DNA from: Asterias rubens
Lineage: Eukaryota; Echinodermata; Asteroidea; Forcipulatida; Asteriidae
Assembly: GCF_902459465.1 (NCBI RefSeq)
Contig: NC_047066.1
Coordinates: forward strand, 19,347,047 to 19,411,046
DNA: 64,000 nt
Direction of reading: 5' to 3'
In this document: positions 10,432-19,800 of the stretch, piece after piece
Layout: each line of letters starts with the position of its first letter
How positions within the stretch are numbered: the stretch's first letter is position 1
The notes under the pieces: generated by a model
What the model saw: the letters and a program-made list of their open reading frames with translations, nothing else
What the model was told of the DNA's origin: nothing
The model's database searches: none
Made by a program: the position numbers and the translations under genes

Positions 10432-13400
10432 TCAACTTGAGGAGTCGTCTGTGTGAAGGCGGGGCTGCTTGGCTGGAGGTTCGTCATCATCAACAGGCTG
10501 AAATACATAAAACAAATTGAAGTTGTTTCCTTTGTATACACATGCCCACTGCTGAAATACATAAAACAAATTGAAGTTGTTTCCTTTGTATACACATGCC
10601 CACTGCTGAAATACATAAAACAAATTGAAGTTGTTTCCTTTGTATACACATGCCCACTGCTGAAATACATAAAACAAATTGAAGTTGTTTCCTTTGTATA
10701 CACATGCCCACTTTGAAGTATACCTTTGGTTTTTTGATCGATTGCTTCAAAGTTCAATCCTATATAAATATAGATATATACAATAAAGCTAACCTGTGAA
10801 AATTTAATTTTTCAAACGTGGTGGTGTTTCTAAGATATCACCGAAAAAACTGGAGCAGTTATGTCCACGCAGAAAGAATAAACTGTTTTTGGAATACTGT
10901 TAATGGAATACACAATCTGTGTAACGTATCTGACGGCAATATTTCTCAGATTCAAAATTTAGGCGATAACGACCTATATGTTTTTCCATTTCCTCCATAT
11001 TACTTTGAAGTGAACTGATTCTCAAAATGCTTTATACTATCAAAAGCTGCTGTTCTTCTAACCTGGTAACTTTTCTATTGCCATTAATTTTAAGAGTGAT
11101 TACCTAATGTATACCTTTCCGAGTTCTGGAGTTCTTCCAAGAACTGGAGTTCTTTCGAAGAATTTTTGCGCAACTAACCAGTCTTACCTTTTGAGAACTT
11201 GGTCGAGCTGATTTGGTGTTTCTGTCGTCCTGCTGCTCGGCGGTTGGTTCAGAGGATTGTGCAAGAGACTGGCTGGGTGCCTCATCTTTCTTTAAATTGC
11301 CGAAGTTTCGGGGCCCGTCATCTGCAACTGGGAGATAAAAGGACAAGGAAATGTTTTTTAAAGCAATTTTGTTAAGCATAAAAAGTAGCTCAGCACAACA
11401 AAATTATGCTTACCAGCCAAAATGACATTTCTCAAGTACAATATGTGACTGGTATCCTGCTAATTGTTGCTTAGCAAAAACCTTTTAAAGCAATATTTTC
11501 TGCTTAAGCAGCTCTATGAAATCAGGCTCTGGTATTGGTTCTGTGGTCATCTTTGGTGGAATGAATGGAAGGAGTTAATACATGTACAGTGTATGGACTG
11601 AGGAAGTCTAAAACTTCCTGGTCTTCACATTATACCTTGTTTACCGGAGTTCTCTGATGATTTCCGTCTGTCTTGTACATGTTGTATGGAATCATTTGTT
11701 GCCGAAGCACCACGACTGCTATCTCCTGGAAAATGCAAATGACATTTGTTTGTGTTAAAGGCAGTGGACACTATTGGTAATTGTCAAAGACGGACCTTCA
11801 CAGTTGGTGAATCTCAACATATGCATAAAATAACAAACCTGTAAAAAATTGAGCTCAATCGGTCATCGAACTTGCGAGATAATAATGAAAGAAAAAAACA
11901 CCCTTGTCACACGAAGTTGTGTGCTTTCTGACGCTTGATTTCGAGACCTCAAATTCTAAACTTGAGGTCTCAAAATCAAATTCGTGGAAAATTACTTCTT
12001 TCTCGAAAACTACGTCACTTCAGAGGGAGCTGTTTCTCACAATGTTTTATACCATCTATCTCTCCCCATTACTTGTAATCAAGAAAGATTTTATGATGAT
12101 TCGGTCCATTTGGTTGGTAAGTTGTTTGCAACAGCTAATTCTATTTTCTTAGAATTAAATGGTTAACCCTAAACACTCCACCTTGTGTATTTACTGGACC
12201 GGAATTTTCATGTACAAGAATAGAATTTAAGTAAGAAGAAAAAAGGGTTAATAATTGAACTGTTTGAATTTGAAAAAAGCACAAAAAGAAGATTGATCCT
12301 ATTTGTCTACCTATGAGTAGATAGTCTTTGATAATCGACAGAAAGACTGAAATTCAAACGTTTTAAAACGAAAACACAAGACTGCCGCACTTGTCCAGTC
12401 AAGGGTTTACTGGTCAATGCTAAAATCACTGGCCTCAGGCTAGCCACAGAATGTCTGAGAGTAAAATGTTTTTAAACACAAACACAAGACTGCCGGACTT
12501 GTCCAGTCAAGGGTTTACTGGTCAATGCTAAAATCACTGGCCTCAGGCTAGCCATGAATTCAAGCCATGAATTGAGCTTATTTCTTGGTTCAGAAACATA
12601 GAATACACATGGGGTCTAGATGTGCTTTGATCTACCTTCACTCATTCCTGTTGTGCTGCTCCTATCGTCATTGTCACTACTGTAGGTAGAATCCATGGTT
12701 GAATCGTCATTGCCCATGTTGGAATCATCATTACTCAATGCAGATGACGGAGCTGGTGGAAACATAAAATATTTATGGATCACATAAAAACACAACATAT
12801 TACAGTCATAAATTTAACATCTATTATATTACAGTCAACCCTCGTTATAAAGAGAACTGTTAGCATGCAGTCAGAGCATAGTGATTGAAACATTGCCTTG
12901 TTTGTACTTATCCAGCTCTCTTCAGAACCACCCTAACTCACACAAAGATATTTAATGTAGTGTTACTGCAACCAGGGCCCAATTTCATGGCTCTGCTTAC
13001 CGCCGAATTCTGCGCTTACGATCGCGATTCTCCGCTTACGTGCAAGCGCCGGATTTCTGCGCTAGCCTTATAAGCGTAGAATGCCTAGTAACGTGAAGTA
13101 CGCACGCGCAGAAGCCCAAATTCGTCGCTAACCCGTGAAATACGCTTGCCGTAAGCACAGAATTCCCTGCTTCCGTAAGCGCCGATTCTGTGCTTACGGT
13201 AAGCAGAGCCATAAAATTGGGCCCAGATCACCAGGCCTGATACTTCACAGAGGCGACAAAGGTGATTGCCTCCATGCCCCCCCCCCCCCCACCCCGGTCA
13301 TTGCCTTGGTGCCCTTGAAATGCTCCTGTAGTAGAACTTTACAATTTCCTCATAGGGTGCCCTTTACCAAGGAGAAAATGCCCTGGTGTCCTTGCCCTTT

Positions 13401-15321
13401 CAAAACACGAAGCATACAGGCCTTTAGGAGATTTAGCTAGCACGGTTAATTCGTTGTACTTACTCAGCCTGGCATCTTCAATGAGGGCAGTAACATCTCT
13501 ATGCCTCAGGGGTCCAGAACTAGACTGTCTTGAATCACTTTGTCCTTGTGAACTCTCTTTCTGTGATTCTGTGCAGAAAATGCAAAATGTAGTAAAAACA
13601 ATGTCAATATGTTTTTAAGTAACCTGGGCCCAATTTCATAAAGCTGTTAGGCAGAAAAAACAGCTTAGCAAGTTTCTTTGCTTAGTAAAAATTGAGTAGG
13701 TTCCCAGTTGCAACAAGGTAAACATTATAGAACTTTGGCTGGTACCTTGTTTCTGCTATAAAGCAGGATTAATCTGCGCTTAGTTGATTACTACGCATAG
13801 TTAATAAATAAATATCATTTTCATTGTGTCAGTTCAATAACATTTAATGACTGCCAAATTTGAAAGTGCATATGTTTCAGGCCTGATACGCTTTGGAGGC
13901 GACGAAAGCAATTGCTTCCATGCCTCCATGCCTTGGTGCCCTTGAAATGCTCTTACAATTTTACAATTTCCTCATAGGGTAGCCTTACCAAGGAGAAAAT
14001 GCCTTGGTGTCCTTGCCCTTACAGAAACGAGCACACAGGCCTAATGTTGTGAATTGCTAAAACCATGAAAACTAGGTCGGGTGTACACACAAAAACAAAA
14101 ACTCTGGTGCGTCGAACGACTCTCTCGTGCAAGATATGAAGCGTACCACAAATTAAAAATATGTTTTTGCACAGATGCGACGATATAATGTCAGGATTTG
14201 AAGCTCTTACCATCTGTCTCCTTGCGTTTACTAAGATCTGTCATATCTGACCCCATGCCGTCAGGGTGATTTTCCTTATTAGAATCAGCTGACTCTTCTC
14301 CTTTCTTGTCTTCTTCTTCTTTATCCTTCCCTTTGACTTCAACAACTGGAACCCATTTGAAGATCTTCAATGAAGTGTCGCCAATTGTAACCCATTTTTT
14401 CTCCCTAAGAACATAACCAAATCAAAATTTAATATTTTGAGCCATCCTGTTTTAAAAATCCCTCCAATTAGATGGTTTCTTAACATTGTCATTTAGATTG
14501 GAAAACTGGCTGTATCCCACCACCACTTTTACACTAATTTATTACATACTAAGCATATTTGAGCAAATTACAGATACTATTTTAGGATAACTTTCCGTAT
14601 GGCACCACAATTTTTTCACTCATTTTTACAAAAAGGGGTATCTCATTGAGGTAAATTAGATACTATATTATATATTATTTCATATCGAATGAAAAAGTAG
14701 TGGTGCCATACGGAAATTTTTCCCTATTTTATTTCATATTAAATCTTTAATAATAATATGGAAAAGTGGTGGCAGGATATGGGAAATTTTCCTTTAGATT
14801 TTAGCAAGTTTCTTGAAAAGCACTGAAGAATAATTCAGCTGAAATAGTCGATACAGTAACATTGAATTTGAGATGTTTTGCTTTGTTGACTGGTGTTGAA
14901 TTTTTGATTTGTCACGTTTGTGCAAACTAAATAGACGTTCCATTCAACGTTCATTAATTTAAAATTAAATCATTCATCAACAAACGATAATGTCGGTAGC
15001 TGAGTGAGTGTGAGAGAGTTTTGCTGTTGCCGGCTTGGTACTATAGTCCCCTATTGGAGTTTCCCGAGCTCCCTTGATGGAATCATCTAAACACACATAA
15101 ACAATGATCAACATTTTGATGAACCAATACTGTAGAGGGCGCTATTTCAATTTAACAACACTCATTTTTGGCATATAAAAATAGCGTGTACAAAAACAAC
15201 GGAATGTTTGTGGTCATGCTTACCATTTCCGGACTTTATCAATGGCTTGCATAACACGTTTAATTTCATCCTTAGCACGACTTCGAGTTTCGGCTCGAGC
15301 AGACCGAGATGATCCCATCAT
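10432..15321 (-). CDS. BCL7: BCL7 family protein, SWI/SNF (BAF) chromatin-remodelling subunit
   Basis: Seven exons on the minus strand: 15321-15224, 14404-14211, 13568-13464, 12752-12636, 11725-11636 (or ending at 11645), 11327-11188 and 10497-10432, giving about 269 residues. Exons 1-2 encode the diagnostic BCL7 N-terminus: [16 protein letters not shown], then [20 protein letters not shown] and KWVPVVEVK. The rest is low-complexity, acidic and Ser-rich, ending [15 protein letters not shown], comparable with the PPSKKMKLE tail of human BCL7A. The family members are small accessory subunits of BAF remodellers, where the conserved N-terminus contacts the complex and nucleosome. Exon 5 has two possible donors nine bases apart, both keeping frame. 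The last exon is preceded by four tandem copies of its own 3' splice site (10498-10712). Two ATGs stand in tandem; the first is taken. Head-to-head with SLF1, about 1.6 kb apart. Confidence 0.96.
10498..10712 (-). repeat. Four tandem 54-bp units, each carrying the BCL7 terminal 3' splice site
   Basis: Copies begin at 10498, 10552, 10606 and 10660 and are essentially identical; the fourth is about two bases short. On the minus strand each unit ends in TTTTATGTATTTCAG, the acceptor used for the last BCL7 exon. 54 is a multiple of three and the unit has no stop in the BCL7 frame, so use of an upstream acceptor would insert one to three copies of an 18-residue unit ([18 protein letters not shown]) after the exon-6 lysine. 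Confidence 0.95.
10786..11110. repeat. Dispersed repeat (copy 2), uninterrupted
   Basis: Matches the 8866-9360 repeat in block order but lacks the 233-bp MITE, so it serves as an empty-site comparison. It lies in the last BCL7 intron. Confidence 0.55.
11755..12110 (+). mobile_element. MITE-A copy, 3' end missing
   Basis: Begins with TTAAAGGCAGTGGACACTA and follows the family order: CAACATATGCATAAAATAAC, TTGTCACACGAAGTTGTG, an inner hairpin around AAACTTGAGGTCTC, then CTCTCCCCATTACTTGT. The terminal inverted repeat is missing at the right. It lies in BCL7 intron 4. Full-length relatives are at 20884-21273 and 26694-27083. Confidence 0.8.
12373..12566. repeat. Tandem direct duplication, period 108 bp
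   Basis: Two nearly identical copies, starting about 12373 and 12481, share GACTGCCGCACTTGTCC (one mismatch), AGTCAAGGGTTTACTGG and CTCAGGCTAGCCA. A weaker relative is at 18140-18190. It lies in the intron between BCL7 exons 4 and 5. Confidence 0.85.
12975..13224. mobile_element. MITE with GGGCCCAATTT termini
   Basis: The left end GGGCCCAATTTCATGGCTC plus TGCTTACCG is mirrored at the right (CGGTAAGCAGAGCCATAAAA then TTGGGCCC). The inside contains further GCTTACG direct and inverted repeats. A shorter relative opens at 13628 (GGGCCCAATTTCATAAAGC). It lies in BCL7 intron 3. Confidence 0.75.
13233..13432 (+). repeat. Dispersed repeat, 'AGGCCTGATACTTC' family
   Basis: Opens AGGCCTGATACTTCACAGAG and continues with CATTGCCTTGGTGCCCTTG, TTCCTCATAGGGTGCCC and AAGGAGAAAATGCC, closing at CATACAGGCCT. 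It carries a C-run at 13278-13290. Close copies lie at 13879-14042, 16217-16405 and 37018-37197. Confidence 0.75.
13628..13800. mobile_element. GGGCCCAATTT-type element fragment
   Basis: Starts GGGCCCAATTTCATAAAGCT and contains GCTTAGCAAG and TTGCTTAGTA blocks, as in the 12975-13224 family. The right terminal repeat is not visible. Confidence 0.45.
13879..14042 (+). repeat. Dispersed repeat, 'AGGCCTGATACTTC' family
   Basis: Same block order as 13233-13432 (GGCCTGATACGC, TGCCTTGGTGCCCTTG, AAGGAGAAAATGCC, ACACAGGCCT). It lies in BCL7 intron 2. Confidence 0.7.
14584..14724. mobile_element. Palindromic MITE, TCCGTATGGC family
   Basis: The ends read AACTTTCCGTATGGCACCAC and its near-exact inverse. 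The interior has AAGGGGTATCTCATTGAGG and ATTTCATATCGAATGAAAAA. A second, cleaner copy is at 16601-16740, and a partial arm repeats at 14740-14800. It lies in BCL7 intron 1. Confidence 0.8.
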
Positions 15322-16216
15322 TTTGGCAAAATAAGTAAAATAAAATCTTTTTGATAGACAAAAGATACACAGCTAGCTGAACGATGGTGACTAAACATGC
15401 ACAATATTGTCATTTGCTGGGTCTTTTCTAAGACCAGTTACCTAACTTATATGCACTACTCTAGGGGTTGTGTACCAGTCTACATGAACTGCACGTTTGA
15501 AGTATACAGCAGAGTGATGGGATCGTCCATTATGTAGTAGGAACATTCTAGGAAAACAAGTTTCATTTTAAAAAGTTTTATAGCTGCTGTGAAAGATTAA
15601 CGTAACAAAATAAGTAAGATTTTCTTTTTTTGCACTTAAAGTAGTATCTTTACTATAAATTGGCAATATAAATTCTTAAAAATATATTTTAAAATATTTC
15701 CTCTTCCCAGTCTTTACATTTTCCCCCTTGTAACAATAATGAAACGTTCTTTATTAATTAGGAGATCTGAATAATTATTTATTGTCGTACATTTCATGTT
15801 TTGAGCGCGGAATATTGGATTTTCAACAACCCAACTTTTGCTGCTGAGCGCAAATGTCAGATTCTGTGGTAAGCCGTAAATTTAAAAATGACTTACATTT
15901 TACATAATATTTAATTTTAGTTTATCCCCCATAGTTTCTTCTTCTTTTGTTTGGACACCCATCTTATTCTTAATCTAACTAAACGTAAACAGCAGAGCCA
16001 GAGCAAGTAATCAACATCTCCCCTGTCTACGTCTGCTGCTGTTGTTTTTTGTTGTGTGTTAAAAATTGTGGGTGAGGTGAGATCTTCCTCCAATCCCATG
16101 GTGAGATCCAGTCCAGCGCCATAAATGAGTATTGACAATTGAGGGTTACGTTATCGCAACTAAAACTAGCAAAGCAACGTAGAGTAGAGTAAGTGGTGCT
16201 CTGCAGTAATATTTAC

Positions 16217-16405
16217 AGGTCACCTTTGTTGCCTCCATGCCCTCTTCGACACGAAGTTCGTGTCCTTGAAATGCTCCAGTCCAGCACAGTAGGCCTACTG
16301 GTAGAAATTTTCACGTTCCTCATAGTCATACAGGTTATAGGTTGCCCTTATACAAAGGAGAAAATGCCTTGGTGCCTTTGCCCTTGCCCTTTCAAAAACA
16401 AAGCA
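16217..16405 (+). repeat. Dispersed repeat, 'AGGCCTGATACTTC' family
   Basis: Shares GTCACCTTTGTTGCCTCCAT, TTGAAATGCTCCAG, TACAAAGGAGAAAATGCC and CCCTTTCAAAAACAAAGC with the family. The first block lacks the usual opening. Confidence 0.65.
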
Positions 16406-16600
16406 TACTTGTACAATAATAATAATAAAAATGCATTTATAAATTAATGCGCCATATTATATATCTATCTAGTGTACAAGACCCTATTCCGAGGCGCAGA
16501 ACAACAAGAAATGTAGAACATTATAAATAATAATAAAAAAAAAAATGATACAATGAATAATCTACAAGCCTGGATATGCATCAAGTTATTCATGTTATTA

Positions 16601-16740
16601 GGATAACTTTCCGTATGGCGGATGGCGCCACCACTTTTTCACTCATTTTTAGAAAAAGGGATATCTCATTGAGGTAAATTAGATACTATATTATTTCATA
16701 TCGAATGAAAAAGTGGTGGCGCCATACGGAAACTTTTCCA
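16601..16740. mobile_element. Palindromic MITE, TCCGTATGGC family
   Basis: The arms GATGGCGCCACCACTTTTTC and GAAAAAGTGGTGGCGCCATA are almost perfect inverse copies, 140 bp in total. It lies in the shared BCL7/SLF1 upstream region, about 160 bp before the SLF1 start codon. Confidence 0.85.
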
Positions 16741-16768
16741 GTTATAAAACTCTCGCCCACAACAAAAA

Positions 16769-16898
16769 TGTTTACTGATCCTTCATGCATCCTTGTTTTT
16801 GTTTCTACTGTACTCACAGTGAAACGGTTCCAATGTTTACTGATCCTTCATGCATCCTTGTTTTTGTTTCTACTGTACTCACAGTGATACGGTTCCAA
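16769..16898 (+). repeat. 65-bp tandem duplication with acceptor-like sequence, just before the SLF1 start
   Basis: Copies 16769-16833 and 16834-16898 differ by one base. Each ends in a pyrimidine-rich stretch and TACTGTACTCACAG, which reads as a 3' splice site. The second copy stops one base before the ATG at 16900. If the 5' UTR is spliced, either copy could be the acceptor. Confidence 0.9.
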
Positions 16899-16899
16899 G

Positions 16900-19800
16900 A
16901 TGAAGCAACAGCAGCTTTCTGTGCGACGCAAGTCAGATCGTCAACAATCCTCTCAATATAGTTTCCTACTCTCTGGATTTAGCGATCATGAAAAGACAAC
17001 ACTTGCCCGACAGATCATTCGACTTGGTGGAAAGTACCTTGATTGCAAGGTTAGTCTCAGCAGGCCTGGAAAAGACCGATCCATTAAGCTCCGCCCCATT
17101 GCGTATTGACCAATCGCAATTTCGTGGAGCTGTTTATTATTAAAAGATCTATAGATATGTTTGTTTTGCATCGATCGGGATAACTGTTTACTACCCTTAC
17201 ACTAATGTGTATTCAGCACTGCTTACTCAGTACTTTCCTGTGTTTATTTTATATAATTTGTGATATTTATTGGCAGGAATTTTCACCAGAGTGCACCCAT
17301 GTTGTCTGCATCCGACCAATGAGAAGTGAGAAGTTCCTATGTGGATGTGCATCAGGTAAGATAATAGCTTTCTTTCTTACTTTATTTTCACAATTTGTAT
17401 AACTAGTTGTTAGGCCTATGAATCGCATTTTACAATAATGTATCAAATCTTTACATTTGTGCACTGATTATTGACCCAGTAACATTCCTGTAATCTTTCT
17501 CAGCTCCCTGGGAAGTATACAGCCCTGGGCTGCCATGGCACTCCAAAGGATGTTTTCAAACAAAACATCAACCTCTAACCTCGCAGGCGACTATGTTTAC
17601 CCCGAGGTGAAGAGGAGTGCTTTTATAATGAAATGTCTTGCTCAAGGACACAAGTGTCTTTACCAGGGTTTGAGAGAAGATAACTTTATTCATACAAATA
17701 GCAAGAATGCCTTGGCGATTTGAGTTGAACTTTTTTGTTGGTTTTTATTCAGGGAGATGGGTCGTTTCTCCTGATTTCATCCATGAAAGCACAGCGGCAG
17801 GTTGCTGGTTAGAAGAAGCCAGCTACGTGTGGGACAATGAGACTTCTGAGGATAGTAACGTTAGCATCACTAGTGCATCTATGGTGAACGCCCCAAAGCG
17901 ATGGCGAGAACACCTAGAAATAAAGAATCAGCGAGCTTTTGATGGATGGAATGTCGCTATACTTGTGACTAACACCAAGAACAGACCTGCTGTTTACAGA
18001 AGGTACATTTTTCTACACCTTCTTTCATCATTACTCATTATAACTGAAAGACATTCTGGGGCTCTAAGTCATTTGAACATTTGTTTGTATTATTACACAG
18101 TGAAAAGTTGTTATTCAATTGAATAAAAAACAGCCAGCCAGACATGTTAAGTTACAGGTTTACTGGTTCGACACTAAAATCACTATAGGCCTGTGGTCCA
18201 GTGTAAAATTCGTACCCTGACAATTTATATAGAAGGCTTAGGTCTGAGATGGTATTTGAAACACAGGCCCTTTTTCGATATGACGGCTTCGGCTTTGGAT
18301 TTGGCTCAGGCTAGTTTGCCCCCCGCTGGTTGGTTTGACAATTTGCACATGCTTTGCGTATACATGGTCGGGGCTTCAGACAAGAGAAAGGAGCCTCAAG
18401 CCAAATCCAAAGCCGAAGCCGTGGTTTCGGAAAAGGGCCGTAGTCGCTTTTAAAAAAAAAGAGAAAAAAAACCCAACAAGGACAACCTGATTCCCCAAAA
18501 ACAAGATGGTACATGATCAGCAAGTTTGTCTCTTCACCGTCTGTAGGTTGATAGAGTGTGGTGGAGGGAATGTTATCTCCTTACGGTCCTCCTCCAAGAA
18601 CCTTGAAAGTCTCACCAAGACGCTTAATTACATCTTCATGGACAAGTGCTACCTGGAGAAAGTGCGCCCTCTGCTGGCTGAGGGGGTGCCATGTTTGGCC
18701 CCTGACTTCATCGCAGAGTATTTGTTTGAGGTATGTATCGCAAAATGCATTTTTTGATGTTTAAGCAGTCAGTATTTTCCTGCAAGGGGTTGTGGGGCTA
18801 CAATTTTGAAGTATGATACATTTTTCTTCTACATAACACCATGCAATGGTAAGGTAATGTGATGCAATATGCAGCCAACCGATAAGTGCACTGGGTTCCT
18901 TTAATGGTAAAGTATCACAAGTGTCACAACTTGGACTTAAACCCACACTCTGCTGAACAGAAAGAAAAAAAAAACTTGAGTCCGGTAATCTTATCCGCTT
19001 GGCCACAACAGTAACACGCCATAAGAAAAGTGTGCTCCATGTATTAATCTCTCATAGGAAGAAGTGAAAATACAAATGTTGGCTCTTGTCATGGCCAACT
19101 TTTTCTCCTAGAATGGATCAATCAATACTCAGAGATTAAAATGTTATAACTTTGTAAATTTTTCTTCTAGGAAAGCCCTGATTTAGAGAAGTATGACATC
19201 AGGACTTTTGAACCCAACCAAAGTAAGAGAGGCTCACTGGTTAACAGCCTTTCCAGCATAGCAGGGAGTTGTGCAAGCTCACCACTCAAAGGTAAGTCAT
19301 TTGATCCTGGCCTTGGCTTCATTATTTGGTGGCATGTTTGTTTGTTTGTTTGTTTAGATGATCTTCCCATGAAGGGAACTCGGCAAACTACCACAAGGGG
19401 ATACAAACACCAAGCTGGCAACAGCCAATCTCTCTCATACATACACTGGTATAACGTCTATGATTATGAATTGCACAAATCAAGAAAATGTGATTCAGTA
19501 ACTAGATGACAATATTTATTCTAGTCATTGTGAAAGTCAGCGGTTAGCTGAGGGATCCTGGCAGAACGGATAAGAGCATTTGATTTGCAGACTGTAGGTT
19601 TGAGTCATGGTCGTGATATGCATTTAACCATTATTGCTGTGTTCTTCGAACTTGACATCAAGCCGTAGGTTCTTGTGTTGTGAAAGAACCCAGTGCACTT
19701 ATTGTAAAGAAAAGGGTTTTGCCCCTGTGTAAGGAAGGAATATTCATCTGAACTACGTATCTTGTGACTTTTCACAGGGTGTTCCGTAAGCCTTGGTCCT

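Larger units (their letters stand above)
15322..16899. promoter_or_regulatory. Head-to-head intergenic region of BCL7 and SLF1
   Basis: The divergent start codons at 15321 (-) and 16900 (+) are about 1.6 kb apart, so both promoters should lie here. No TATA box or CpG-dense block could be placed with confidence. Contents are a dispersed repeat (16217-16405), a palindromic MITE (16601-16740) and a 65-bp tandem duplication (16769-16898). The intervening AT-rich sequence shows nothing further. Confidence 0.5.

Noticed and set aside
10395-10757. Alternative-frame open frames over the BCL7 54-bp repeat
   Set aside because: All frames of this stop-free repeat are open. Only the frame joined to BCL7 makes sense.
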